This document shows positions 33,665-44,114 of a stretch of 64,000 nt of DNA, in pieces (position 1 is the stretch's first letter; each line of letters begins with the position of its first letter). A program made the translations under genes and the position numbers. Origin of the DNA: Agrypnia vestita (Eukaryota > Arthropoda > Insecta > Trichoptera > Phryganeidae); the NCBI GenBank assembly GCA_016648135.1, contig JADDOH010005126.1:54454-118453 (forward strand). Direction: 5' to 3'. The notes under the pieces are model-generated. The model was not told where the DNA came from and searched no databases. It saw only the letters and a program-made list of their open reading frames with translations.

Positions 33665-34375
33665 TATATTGTACACATCACACCACTTTGCACTATCCAC
33701 AAAATAATTTTACGGGGTACCCATGTCTCAAAGTAATACTTTTATTCTCATTGCCTTGTATAAAATGCACAAATGAATCAAAATGAATGAAAATAAATAT
33801 TAATATATTTTATGTTAATCTTTCATTGAAGCATGTCACGCTAAATACAGCAGTAATAAATTATTTATTTCAAATTTCAATTTCTCTCAATGCCGAATAT
33901 AAGCTGTTATTTGAGACAATTTCCACAGTATTGATGGGCCTATGAATATTCAGTTACAAAGTGTGGAACCGAAAATAAAGGCTCGATAACGTCTGGAAAC
34001 CATCTCCAACTTCCAGTGTTTCGTGATTGAATCATAAAGCAATTAATTTTGTTATTCACAAAATACGGGGTTACAAATAATGAAAATATTATTTCAAACC
34101 CTGATATTCAATATCAACCCAATTAAAACCCTCAAATAATTTATTTACAGTGCGATTGAATATTAAATCAGCCTGTTTGATGAAAAATTATCGTCCAAAT
34201 TTTGATTTAATTTTTTGTCGGTTCATTACATTTAATCCATTTTTGTGTTCCAGTCTGTTTATACTTAAAATTTAAAATTTGGTGATGCGGAAAATAAATC
34301 TCGATTATACTTACGATTCAAATGAATTTTTGAAGGAATGTGTTTATTTATTTAGGCACTTATCAAAACATTCAT
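33665..34375. other. Unassigned AT-rich stretch
   Basis: No gene or repeat recognised. Confidence 0.45.
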
Positions 34376-34377
34376 AT

Positions 34378-34378
34378 C

Positions 34379-34409
<31 letters not shown>

Positions 34410-34417
34410 TAGATATA

Positions 34418-34448
<31 letters not shown>

Positions 34449-34462
34449 GATATATATATCTT
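34378..34462. repeat. (TA)n microsatellite
   Basis: About 80 bp of alternating TA with a few GA interruptions. It is self-complementary and may form cruciforms. A shorter TA run lies at ~36,066-36,095. Confidence 0.9.
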
Positions 34463-34667
34463 TGAATATTTCAATATCACGTGACGGGATACGCAAGGTT
34501 TGCCTGTGAACGCGTAATGATGCTAGCCAGGACAGAAAGGCTTAAATTTTTATCACAAACTATTGCTGGAACAAATGGTGTTCTATTTTTGATGTTTGTA
34601 GTGTTAACTTTGTGGTTGGATATAATTATACATTTTAATTAAATAAACCACTTAAATAATGACTCTA

Positions 34668-34712
34668 CCTCTACCGGTTTCGATACCACCGTATCTTCAT
34701 CAGGACTGACGT
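34668..34712 (-). ncRNA. Hammerhead ribozyme-like motif, left PLE repeat
   Basis: Minus strand: CTGATGA (34,703-34,697), extra A, stem II GATAC-GGTG-GTATC (perfect 5 bp), GAAA, then ACCGGT (palindromic stem III) and A at the cleavage position. It is identical in core to the right copy. Known biology: PLEs carry hammerhead motifs in their terminal repeats, and natural hammerheads with an extra nucleotide between A9 and G10.1 exist. Activity is not shown. Confidence 0.65.
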
Positions 34713-34764
34713 ACAATTGACTATCCATTACCTACCTTAGTAAACAAATCAATTCTGAATAGGA

Positions 34765-35219
34765 TTGTTGCTACAGCTAAGATGGGCAACATTAAAGCCG
34801 CGTTTTATGCTAGCAATAGCTTAGGAAAACTTTTAATTAACTCCAAAGACAAAGACGACCCGCTAAATCATTCCGGTATTTATAGACTAATTGTAATGAC
34901 TGTTCGACATTCTATATAGGTAAAACAGCACGTAACTTTAATGTTAGAGTAAAGGAACACTTGAGATATCTTGATAACAATAGTTTTTACGAGTTCGCGG
35001 ACCATCTTTTAGAAACAGGCTACACCTTTAAAAAGGTTATCGAAATTCTATATAAAAATGATAGAGGCCTTAGATTAGATAACTTTGAGATGCTAGAAAT
35101 AAAAAAGAGCCTCAACACTAAAGCCAACATTATTAATAATCAGATAAATTTCATGAATAGCCCGCTACTAGATATATTTCCCATTTCGGCGTCCACCCTT
35201 CAATTACCCCCACCTTAGC
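34765..35219 (+). pseudogene. PLE GIY-YIG endonuclease remnant
   Basis: The frames give ASNSLGKLLINSKDKDDPLN, HSGIYRL (GIY), a shifted NCNDCSTFYIGKTARNFNVR (YIG), then VKEHLRYLDNNSFYEFADHL, NFEMLEIKKSLNTKANIINN and a stop at 35,217. The order GIY, C-x2-C, YIG, R-x3-H, E is that of Penelope endonucleases. A frameshift lies between GIY and YIG and the reverse transcriptase is absent. Confidence 0.85.
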
Positions 35220-35280
35220 TGTAGCCACACCCCCATTCAGAATTGATTTGCTTACTAGGATAGGTAATGGATAGTCAGTT

Positions 35281-35345
35281 GTACGTCAATCCTGATGAAG
35301 ATACGGTGGTATCGAAACCGGTAGACGTAGAGTCATTATTTATGT
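35281..35345 (+). ncRNA. Hammerhead ribozyme-like motif, right PLE repeat
   Basis: CTGATGA 35,292-35,298, extra A 35,299, stem II GATAC (35,300-304) / GTATC (35,309-313) with GGTG loop, GAAA 35,314-317, ACCGGT 35,317-322, predicted cleavage after A35,323. The outer stem I may use TACGTC (35,282-287) with GACGTA (35,324-329), leaving an internal bulge. The zero-loop ACCGGT stem suggests a dimeric or tandem-acting form. Confidence 0.65.
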
Positions 35346-35379
35346 GGTTTGTACAAAGATATTTAATTAAAATTTATAA

Positions 35380-36060
35380 ATGGTGTTCTATTTTTATGCG
35401 CAGGGCCAGAAGTCATTGAACACATCCACGTTCTCTCACACTCTTCCATTCCATACTAAAATCCTCCATCTTTGACTTTGACATAATACTTTATGAGGGA
35501 GGAATTGGTCCATCTACCTAATTTGCTTTCTTTCATTACCCATTGACTTTTCCATGACAGTTTGTCAATTACTCGTAATTCTACACTATAACCATTATTT
35601 GTTGCGATTTTTTTGATCAAGTTATTTTTTAAAATTGATTTTTGACAGTGGGACATTTTTTTTTTCTTTTTTTTTTTAAATAGAGATGAGTACACGGAAT
35701 TCGTGTCACATCAATATTCTTACTATTTTCATATTAAGCTAAACGCTTGTGCAATGAAAATAGGACTAACTTGCTTGTCTGGAGTGAGATTCGAAACTGC
35801 GACCTTTGGATCACAAGGCGAGTATTTATGTGAAATTTTATGATTAGATTTATTATTAATAACTGTGTCTATGTATGTTAGTTTGTGAAAGATATAAAAT
35901 TATATTGTGTTATTTTTTTATATTTAATATTAAGTATTTTCAAAATTTAAAAAAGAGTTTAACTATCAGTCTGTTACCGTCATTATAAAGATTCACCCAC
36001 ATATGGTTTCTATAAGAAAATATTTTTTGTTAAATAATTACCGGTAAACACAAAATAAAT
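35380..36060. other. Unassigned stretch
   Basis: A 79-codon minus frame at 35,456-35,695 ends in a poly-Lys artefact from an A/T run. No gene recognised. Confidence 0.45.
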
Positions 36061-36123
36061 TTTTATATATTTATATATATATATATATATATATAATAAC
36101 ATAAATGAAATTTTGTTAAAATC

Positions 36124-36257
36124 TCAAATTTCTTACGGTAAGACGAGTTGACAGCATGTCTACATTCATGGATTTAATATATAATAAAACTCAAATTTCT
36201 TACGGTAAGACGAGTTGACAGCATGTCTACATTCATGGATTTAATATCACGCTATGG
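36124..36257. repeat. 67-bp unit, two tandem copies
   Basis: TCAAATTTCTTACGGTAAGA...CATTCATGGATTTAATAT begins at 36,124 and again at 36,191, essentially identical, so recent. Confidence 0.9.
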
Positions 36258-36259
36258 TA

Positions 36260-36830
36260 AGGGTCAAATTTAATATTATTTTATTCCTTTCTTACTGTTA
36301 TGTCTCGTTTTGATCATATCGATACTTCATAGCATTCCCTCCACTTAGAATCTTTCCCACGCATGTCACGGAATCCACCCTGATTAACCTAGGACCGAAA
36401 TGACCTTTTCAGTTAAAGTAAAGGGCAATGTAAAACCACCCCTTACCAACTGATTGATTGTAAAAAGCAGACGCAATCAGAGGTCAGACCTTGCGAACCG
36501 ATGTTTCTAAAACTGTCGATTGCCACCACGAATCACAGATTTAAATTTCAAATTCATTTTTGAAACACAAAAATTTATATTTACATTTTCTACGATAGGT
36601 CAAATTCAAATCACCTGAGGTCTGAACTGATGGCTTAGTTCAATTAATACTTTATCCCTTTATAGATGTTTTTTTGAGATATTTTTTCTTTTGAAAAACC
36701 GGCTCTCTTTGTGCTTGTATAAAGATTGATTAATAAATAAATGTAGTTATAAGTACGCGGTTTATAATTGAGACAATTTATAAACAAGAATATAACTAAA
36801 ATAATAATAAATTACAGAGTGGAAGTTGAA
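36260..36830. other. Unassigned stretch
   Basis: No gene or repeat recognised. Confidence 0.45.
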
Positions 36831-36905
36831 TATTGCCTCTGAAGATGATGGTTATGTCCATCGAAAGCGCTTATATAACTCAAATAAGTGGAATAAAACG
36901 TTGTG
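36825..36905 (+). ncRNA. Hammerhead-like motif (CTGAAGA type)
   Basis: CTGAAGA (36,839-845; position 7 of the hammerhead core is variable), extra T, stem II GATGG-TTATGT-CCATC (perfect), GAAA (36,863-866), then the palindrome AGCGCT. Downstream GTGGAATAAAACGTTGTG recalls the terminal repeats of other PLE copies. No coding part is attached. Confidence 0.6.
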
Positions 36906-36909
36906 TATT

Positions 36910-37995
36910 AATTATTGTGTTCGGAATATAATTGCTTATTTATAGCGATATTTATTTACAAATCCATCCTTATACAAGCCTAAGGAGAAACAATGTTTCT
37001 GTGAAGAAGAGAATAGATTTTCATAAAAGAAATAACACTTACATAAGTATTCAGAAAACTATAACAGCAAGCAAATAAGCAAAAATGGTGTGTATTACAT
37101 ATACTAGCAACTTTTAGTCGTTTTGTGTAACACGGCGAATATTTTTTGCTTTCTGTTTTGAACTATTGAGTGTGTTGCGTTGATTCTTCCTGTCAACTCA
37201 GTCACCGACAGTACGGTGAAGATGGGAAGAAACGACTGTGTCACGCTGGTAAGTACCGCTATTTTCGAAATACGATGTACGATATGTCAGCCTAATCGAC
37301 GAAAAACCGCGTAAAAAAATATCAAAAGCCTTCTAGGGTTAAAGGTTCTGGGAAATAACTGTCTTCAAAAGCAGACTAATTGTATTACTATAACACTATA
37401 TACCGGAAATATCTATCAATTTTTAAACTTTATTTTGTGATTGGTTGGAAGAAATCGTCATTTGGCAATAAACCCATTTCATTGGTATTGATATTTATAC
37501 AAATACTGCATGAAAAAATAAATAAATAAACATCGCTGACCACACTTGGAACACCAGCGATGAAAGCCTTACTGAACTTTAGACATCACTCTGCCAATGA
37601 TAAGAAATGATCCAATATCCCTTTCACATAAGTTTTCCTGCAAGAAACCCTCCCTGTATGTATGTACTGGGTACAAGGTGCTGGGTGTCTTCTCCAAGCG
37701 TTATGGTATCCAGTTACACGTCTTGATAATATTTTCACCGAAATATCTTTCTTAGTATTATTTATACATTTTTCTTGCTTCTTTAATTAAAACATTAAAC
37801 TTTCTCGGTCATTTTTACGCTTTTTAAGCTATGCAATTACACTTTTATTAAAAATTAAGGAGTTTAAAAGTGAAAGCATAAATATTCATTTTCAAATTTA
37901 TCAAATTCACTTTTTAGCAACATATTATAACTAAAATAATTCGTTTACTTCTTCCAATATAGCAAAATTATTTTGTGGTGACATAATTATAATTT
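36910..37995. other. Unassigned stretch
   Basis: No gene or repeat recognised by eye. Confidence 0.4.
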
Positions 37996-38047
37996 ATATT
38001 AAATAACTTTGTAAACACCACTTTTTTATTGAAAAGAATTCAACATG

Positions 38048-38074
38048 TTTCTAAACCAATGGCTTCTTCGTCAG
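38048..38074 (-). ncRNA. Degenerate hammerhead-like motif
   Basis: Minus strand CTGACGA, extra A, a stem AAGCC-ATT-GGTTT with one G-U pair, then A-GAAAC. The closing G10.1-C11.1 pair is lost. Related to the motifs at 43.55, 44.05 and 52.23 kb. Confidence 0.4.
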
Positions 38075-38160
38075 GATAACAAAAATAAAATTTAAAAATC
38101 GAAGTATAGATCAAAATATTAAAAAGTTATATATGGAAAATGATAATATAAAGTACCTAC

Positions 38161-38460
38161 TTAACATGAAAATAAATTTAAAAGATAACTATTTGTAAAA
38201 TAGACCTGATTATTTATAACATTCAATTTACTATTAACACTCTTTCTTATTTCCAAAATTTCTAATTTAGCAAACTGTGATTCTGTATAATTTGTATGTA
38301 AAATTTGTAAACCCATATTAATATCAAAAGAATGATCCATAGCCAAAAGATGGTTAGCAAATTCGGAATAATTATTACTATTTAAACACCTTAAGTGTTC
38401 CTTAACTCTAACTTCAAAATTTCTTCGCGTTTTTCCTATATAAATATAACAATATAACAC
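38161..38460 (-). pseudogene. PLE GIY-YIG endonuclease C-terminal half
   Basis: Ninety-nine open codons: YIYIGKTRRNFEVRVKEHLR, CLNSNNYSEFANHLLAMDHS, FAKLEILEIRKSVNSKLNVI, ending LLNLFSC. It contains the YIG half, the K/R and H region and the catalytic E (LEILE). The GIY half and reverse transcriptase are missing. A more eroded sister copy is at 43.7-43.9 kb. Confidence 0.85.
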
Positions 38461-38589
38461 AAGTATAATTATTTTATTTTAAGTTATAATAATTTAACCA
38501 CACTAAAAATTGTTTAAAAAATTTAACATGTCTCGAGAACGATGCTTCCAGGATAATGAATGTACTCATATCTAAGCACATGAAAAAAA

Positions 38590-39535
38590 AACCTAAGTAA
38601 GTTTCTCTGGAATCTATGAAACGGAGGTTAAGATCATGACGATAACTACCTGAAACAGTCTGGATGGATTATTTTAGAGAGATTTTGAGACCGAGTATAT
38701 TCTGGAAAGATCGAGAAGTCAAGACGTTATAAGCTGCGGCGGTACGCGACGGAGGACAGTTTTTGTTCTAACAAAATCTAAACAAACATAGATAATCAGG
38801 GAGTAAAGAGTAGAGCCCCTTCCATTTAAGTGAAATAATCTAATTTTTTATGTGTTCATGTGCTTGGTATTTACGGGTATACATACCAACACAATGAAAC
38901 AGTTAAATAACAGCTAATTCGATTGTTTTTCTTAAATGGAAAAAGGGATACATGTGTGTAGAATATCTTATTGTTATAATAGAATAGTGCTTCTATTAGA
39001 TTTATCCAGTGGTTAACTTAAGGTTTTTTAATTGCGTAATTTGTGCTATATTCGGACCCTACCACGTAGAATCCGCGACAAAAAAGTATCAAAATATAGA
39101 GTTAATAATATAGCTGAGTACAAATATTTTCTATCACGGAATGGTAAAAGTTTTCATCAAATTGCATGCTGTGCAGATTTGTATCATGTTTTAGCCTACA
39201 GTAGTGGCATGTTGTGGCGAGCGTGGTTTCCGAATAGGCCGTCGAATTTAAATAATTAATAGATCTACCCCTTTATTAGCTATCGGATATGGTTTTCAAA
39301 TGGTGATTCACACACGTGGTGAACAGTTTTCAAACGGTTTGATTATCACATTTTATATATTTTGTTAAGCTCTGTCATTTAAACCAATTAAACGAATTAT
39401 TCTAGAATTCAGGCGTAGTAATAGCCTATCACCAATTGCATTGTTTCATTAAAACCTTTCTTAAAAAAATAAATACACAAAAAAGTATGACATTACATCT
39501 AAACAATCCTTAACATGAAAAAATCAGCGGCCAAG
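38590..39535. other. Unassigned stretch
   Basis: A 75-codon plus frame at 39,032-39,259 (MRNLCYIRTLPRRIRDKKVS) has no recognised domain. Nothing else supported. Confidence 0.4.
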
Positions 39536-39539
39536 GTCT

Positions 39540-39762
39540 TTTATACTCCATCCTTCAGCTCGTCATGAAGGGAAAGATTGAGGGTCATAGAGGGGTCGGA
39601 AGGAGGCGGCATTCCTGGCTTCGAAACACCCGAGAGTGGACCGGGATAAGAAGCGTGGAAGAGCTGTTCCGCACTGCCCTGGACAGGGAAACTTTCTCCC
39701 AGATGATCGCCAACGTGAGGGGGACCCGACAGGGCACATTAAGAAGAAGAAGAAGAAGAAGG
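39540..39762 (+). pseudogene. LINE 3' end, AGA-tail family, copy 2
   Basis: MKGKIEGHRGVGRRRHSWLR, NTREWTGIRSVEELFRTALD and MIANVRGT are intact, followed by an AAG repeat at 39,740-39,760. It is 5' truncated. The tail abuts the mariner remnant at 39,763, so this LINE inserted into or beside it. Confidence 0.85.
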
Positions 39763-39769
39763 TCTTTTA

Positions 39770-39902
39770 GGCCAATTAAACTCTATTCGACATCTGTGAA
39801 ACAGGTTTGCCTGATGATGTCCAATATTTTTCATTATATTTCTAGAATTCGTTACCTTGTTTCCAAGGTTATCCATGTTTTGTCAACAGTAATGAAACGC
39901 CG
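39770..39902 (-). pseudogene. Mariner transposase, distal part (split by Transib-like insertion)
   Basis: Minus strand from 39,902: the frame continues R-FITVDKTWI (canonical mariner F-V-T-x-D-E-T-W-I with the first catalytic Asp) and, after frame breaks, WTSSGKPVSQMS. The N-terminal half lies at 41,672-41,850. Removing 39,903-41,671 and one CGCCG joins KEFRR directly to RFITVD in frame. Confidence 0.8.
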
Positions 39903-40204
39903 CACACTGTGATATATTCCAAATCTAGCGGAACTTAATACAATGTAGACTAATTTAATTTTTATCTCCGGATGTACTGAATAGATTGTTATGAAACTTT
40001 TCCTGAATGTTTATAAATGTATTCTTTATATGTAAACATAACTAAAATCTATTCAAATTCATAGAGTTTCATGCAAGAAAAAAAACAAAACTGGTTCATT
40101 TGACTTATATTTGCACAAATTGAGCTTGTTTTATATACGACATGTCATGTAATTAACGCAAATCCTAAAAGTGCTTTGTTAAGAATCGGCTACTGGTCTA
40201 AAAT

Positions 40205-40420
40205 GTTTAAGCAACCATGACCCAATGTCAATAGTTATGGAGATATGCGATATCAAAGTATGAATTTTTTTCTTCAATATTTCTGACTTATTTTTTGCAA
40301 AAAGTTTAAATATCATTACAGTAACTTATTTCGATTACGAAAAATTCATTAGTTATAATACAACTTCAATAAAATGATAAAATCCTTGTAAAAAAACTTT
40401 TTTCAATTTTTGTAATAAAT
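40205..40420 (+). repeat. Foldback-family arm inside the Transib-like element
   Basis: GTTTAAGCAACCATGACCCA, ATAGTTATGGAGATATGCGA, CAATATTTCTGACTTATTTT and TTTCGATTACGAAAAATTCA match the arms at 326-533 and 48,731-49,193. It inserted later than the Transib-like element. Confidence 0.7.
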
Positions 40421-40632
40421 CGAATCTTGCGAAGGGTGGAACTCTGTTTTCGCTTTCTTGACAAGATGGTAAGCTGAATAAATATTTAAATTTTTACCCC
40501 TCGACTGTTGTCTCAGTGTGTTATACTGGTGGGTATTCAATTTGGCATTGACCATTAGTGTCAAGGCGGCTTCTAGAGAGAGTTTGGCTCTGGTACTCCA
40601 AAAATTTGTCTCGTTTTTTTTATTCGAGTAGC

Positions 40633-40869
40633 TCAGTAAGGAGACTCAGCAGCTACCTCTTTCATTAAATTGGCTGCATCCCTTTTCCCGGATGATCTCA
40701 CACTAACTTCAGTGGCGACCGTTAATTCTTCTTGAGTTTTTGTAAAACTAGATCTATGATTTTTCTCTTCTGGATTTTCGAATGACTTCCAAGGCCTACC
40801 TGATCTTGTACAGTCTCGTAAACCTGCTGAACTCGAGGATGGAAGCAGGTCGAGAAACTTAGAAGGCAA
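40633..40869 (-). pseudogene. Possible transposase N-terminal fragment of the Transib-like element
   Basis: The frame ends GRPWKSFENPEEKNHRSSFT, EELTVATEVSVRSSGKRDAA and NLMKEVAAESP. G-R-P-x-K-S-F-E...E-E-L..A...S-x-R-x-x-G-x-x-D-A-A resembles the start of uncharacterised transposon-encoded proteins. Its position inside the Transib-like element suggests it belongs to that transposase. No catalytic residues are visible. Confidence 0.4.
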
Positions 40870-41671
40870 TGATACTATATCTTCAAATCACCCATCATGT
40901 TCAGCCAAAAATTTCGATAATTTTCTACAGCTTTTCTCCAACTTCGCATCTATTTTTGCGCTAAGACTGCTAACGTAAATTTTTAGTTCTCAAGGCGTGC
41001 TTTTTGAATCAACCCGGTTGTGTTTTTGTATTATAAAAATCTAAATGCACCTGTTTTGATACTTTTTTTGCCACTTAAAAGCCATACTTAAAATATTTAT
41101 GTTTTCATTATTGTAGGTACTCCTAAAGAAAATTAAAAAATATTGTATGAGTGTCGAAAACACGTGCCGCCAAATTTAATGAAATCTTACAGAATATGAA
41201 CCAAAGCAGTAAATTAAATTATTTTCTCGTTGGATACCCATGGACATTTTTTGTAAAATCAAAGCAAAGTCACACTTCTTCAAAAATATTACAATTTCGA
41301 CATGTACGAGTAAATGGCTTTGTATCTGGCAATAAAATATATATATTGTAATACAGTTTACTTTGTAAAGTAGCCATAGATGTGACGATAAAATATATAT
41401 GTGTATTAGTAACTGTACTTCGAAATAAATTAACTTTTTTTCTTGATGACAATGACTCAGATTAACGAACAAAGTTGCTGTCAGAATGACGGCCTATGCA
41501 AGTGTCACTTTTCCAGGTTGTCATATGAAAACCGGTGCTGTTATTTAGCAAATAATAATCAAAACATATAGTCTAGATAATTAGCTACCGTATATATTTT
41601 ACTAATTTTTATTTGCTTGCTTTTTAATTTTTTAATAAAGTTCCGCTAGATTGCGAATATATTACAGTGTG

Positions 41672-41850
41672 CGCCGCCGAAACTCTTTTGGATTGCGCTT
41701 AAACGTGCCTATACGGTATTCTGAAGTTATCGTATGATTTCGTTTTTGTTGCACTGTGTGCAAACACGGCATCCATTTGACCGATATCTTTGCTATGCTT
41801 AATTTTTCCTGAAGGATATTTAGTACGCGTTCAATTGAGATGTTTAAAAT
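41672..41850 (-). pseudogene. Mariner transposase, proximal part
   Basis: Minus strand: DISDILNISIERVLNILQEK, IAKISVKWMPCLHTVQQKR and FKRNPKEFRR. The recognition-helix region (I-S-x-x-x-V-x-x-I-L) and W-M/V-P-x-L-x-x-x-x-Q-K-R are standard mariner signatures. This mariner belongs to a different subfamily from the copy at 53 kb. Confidence 0.8.
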
Positions 41851-42077
41851 ATCAGAAATATCTCTGATTTCATTATTTCTGGGGCATTGGAAATGGGACG
41901 CATGGGACATTGAAGGTTTTGCGCGACCGACTCGCCTTGTCTTGATTCTTGTATTGCCAGGCGGAGAGGATGCTTTAGCCTAAAATAATGCCAACCAGGC
42001 AGCAAACGTGTTGGGCCGATATGGACGCTTCGGCACATAAAACAGCCCAGGGTATGTGGTGGGTCACCTTCAATGAT

Positions 42078-42150
42078 ATCGTTATTATTTATACCTGATG
42101 ATGAGAGGGACTGCTCCTCTCGAAACTATTTTAGTAATTTAATAACTCTA
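42078..42150 (+). ncRNA. Best hammerhead ribozyme candidate
   Basis: CTGATGA 42,095-101, extra T 42,102, stem II GAGAGG (103-108) / CCTCTC (116-121) with a 7-nt loop, GAAA 122-125, stem III ACTA / TAGT closing a 3-nt loop, A at the cleavage position. The outer stem I can pair GTTATT (42,080-085) with AATAAC (~42,140-145) across an internal loop, as in type I hammerheads. All three stems and the core are present. The extra nucleotide after A9 occurs in some natural hammerheads. Confidence 0.65.
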
Positions 42151-42427
42151 TTTGTGTGTGTATTACAAAGTAAAGTAAAACGTATTTTAAAATATCTCTG
42201 ATCTTTTACCGGGCGGTCTGCTAACACGAAATCATGAATTTTGCTGCCCGTCGTCATCTCAATCGGGTGTCCTGGGCACTGTTCATCAATAATAGGTACT
42301 CGGCCTACTTGACTTCATTAAACACCTATCCGATGATAGTCATTGAAGGGATTTGATCCTTATAAATGATCACCATCTTCACTTTGATTTACTTACACGT
42401 CTTGTCATCTAGAATAGTATCGCATTT

Positions 42428-42765
42428 AGTCCCTTTCTTTTAACTCTGCTTTTAGCGTCTGCTTGCTTGCTTGTCTGTCGAAAAAACTTTAGATCGATTT
42501 TTAACCCTTTTCTCGTAATACAATCGGGCCGAAACTATGCAGACAGACTCAAGGCAACGATAAAAATGATGTAACAAAATTTTTTTTAAAAAAATTTATA
42601 ATTATAGTATAATTTTGGAATTTTAGAAATTTTTATTACTCGCTTTCGTAGCATCGCCCGACTCGAGTCCAATGCGTAGGTTAAGCGCCAAACCTGTTTC
42701 CACTAGCAAATGAGAAAGGGAGTACAATAAAAACTTGGTTTTAATGGGTTAGTTTTTTTTTTAAA
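42428..42765 (+). repeat. TCCCTTTCTTTTAACTC dispersed repeat, copy 2
   Basis: AGTCCCTTTCTTTTAACTC...GCGTCTGCTTGCTTGCTTGT...GATCGATTTTTAACCCTTTT...GAGAAAGGGAGT, then AAAAACTTGGTTTT. Same layout as copies at 20.8, 45.9 and 59.4 kb. Confidence 0.8.
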
Positions 42766-42889
42766 TTAAAAAATCAACACGATTGAAAGAGTTCAATATT
42801 TTTATAATCTAAACCAGGACGAACGGTTTGTGACTATCGCATTATAAAAAGACTACATAAAACGTCGAAAATTTTTCGTTAATTTACAA

Positions 42890-43035
42890 AGATGCCGTGG
42901 AAAAATTGGATAACGCCATTTCCGGATAGAGTGGATGGAGGTTTGAATCCCGGTAGCAGCTTAAATATTTTTTTGTTATTTTGATTTTCCTGTATGTCTT
43001 TTCTAATTGATTAGTAAATTTGTTGATTAAATGTT
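42890..43035 (+). mobile_element. tRNA-derived SINE, same body as the 29.2-kb palindrome
   Basis: B-box-like AGGTTTGAATCCCGGTAGCA is followed by the shared body TGATTTTCCTGTATGTCTTT-TCTAATTGATTAGTAAATTT. The head is diverged and the A-box is unclear. Confidence 0.6.
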
Positions 43036-43534
43036 AACTCAAAAATACATCATATTGTAAATAACAAGGAAATTAGGTTTTCCCGAAATTTGATAATTTA
43101 GGAACTTTAGGAAATTTAGGAAGATAATATAATAAGCGTAGTTAACATTTCATTTTTGAGTAAAATCACACAAAAATGGAAAAAAACTATTTGAGCTGTT
43201 ATTTTATTAAATACCTTATGTTTTCATTGGGTAATTAATTGCCTTCCCAATGCGCGTCCCAAGGATATATTTATTATGAACTATTTTGATTGACACCCAA
43301 GCAGTTCTCTTAGGCTTCGACAAAATATTCATACAAATATTAATTTATAATATGAAAAGATTCGAAATTCTATGGGGTAAATTAATTTGTGTAAATGATT
43401 AAAGTTGTTCTAATATTTTAAATTTCATCACTCACATCAAGTTGCAAACAATTCAATTAATCATTTTTGTTAGCCAATTATTATTATTATATATAATTTA
43501 TAAAAAATCGACTTTGTTTTCACCACTTATGTAT

Positions 43535-44110
43535 TAAAAAATATTAATATGTTTCAAGGTCAATGTCCTCTTAGTCCAGATACAATGTATACTAACAGAT
43601 AAAAAATCAAAAATCGAAGTATAGACAGTCAAAATATAATAATATTTGGGAAATGAATAATAATTAAGTACTAATACGAAAACAAATTTAAAAGATTATT
43701 TGGTTATATTTCTGGTTATATTCAATTTACTTAATTATATTATAAACACTTTTTATTATTTCCAAAATTTCTTTTAATTTGTAAACCCCTATTAATATCA
43801 AAGTAATGATCCGTAGCTAAAAGATGATTCGTGAATTCAGAATAATTATTGCTACTTAGACACCTCAAATATTTTTTAACTCTTACATTACAATTTCTAC
43901 ACGTTTCACCTGCATGAAAATAATCACAATACTACATATCAATTTACATCATTGTTTTCATGTTAGTACTTAATTTGATTGTTTATGTATACATTAATTT
44001 TGAATTTTTATTTTTCAGTAGGTAATATAAAGGGACCATTGGCCCTGAAACATGCTGATATTTTCAATATAAAAATGGTGAAAATAAAGTACATTTTTAT
44101 TAATTATATA
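43535..44110 (-). mobile_element. Eroded Penelope-like element with facing terminal repeats
   Basis: Minus strand 43,740-43,930 encodes scraps VRVKKYLRCLSSNNYSEFTN and HLLATDHYFDINRGLQ, matching the 38.2-kb endonuclease. A minus-strand terminal repeat lies at 43,545-43,700 and a plus-strand one at 43,935-44,105. Both keep a ghost of the hammerhead motif (GGACATTGACCT-TGAAAC; GGGACCATTGGCCCTGAAAC). Confidence 0.7.
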
Positions 44111-44114
44111 AATA

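Larger units (their letters stand above)
34628..35372 (+). mobile_element. Penelope-like element fragment with inverted terminal repeats
   Basis: Inverted repeats of about 130 bp (34,628-34,760 and 35,240-35,372) enclose the end of a PLE coding region. Each repeat carries GGTAATGGATAGTCA, a hammerhead-type motif, GAGTCATTATTTA and TTTAATTAAAAT. PLEs commonly insert with a 5' inverted partial copy of their terminal repeat, as seen here. It is 5' truncated and non-functional. Confidence 0.85.
38000..38580 (-). mobile_element. Penelope-like element fragment, minus strand
   Basis: The endonuclease end (38,161-38,460) is flanked on both sides by same-orientation terminal-repeat pieces: 38,008-38,080 (ACATGTTTC...CGTCAGGATAA) and ~38,500-38,570 (ACATGTCTC...CCAGGATAA). 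This direct-repeat arrangement is the pseudo-LTR layout typical of PLEs. Confidence 0.8.
39898..41676. mobile_element. Transib-like DNA transposon, 1,769 bp, CGCCG target duplication
   Basis: Inverted termini: CACACTGTGATATATTCC at 39,903 and, from the right end inward, CACACTGTAATATATTCG at 41,671; similarity continues over AATCTAGCGGAACTT. CGCCG lies outside both ends (39,898-39,902 and 41,672-41,676). A 5-bp GC-rich duplication plus CAC-initial, recombination-signal-like termini is diagnostic of Transib, the superfamily related to RAG1. At under 2 kb with a disrupted interior, the copy is non-autonomous. Confidence 0.8.

Noticed and set aside
34378..34462. TA-rich palindrome as a replication origin
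   Set aside because: It is a simple (TA)n microsatellite without further origin-like features; nothing supports more.
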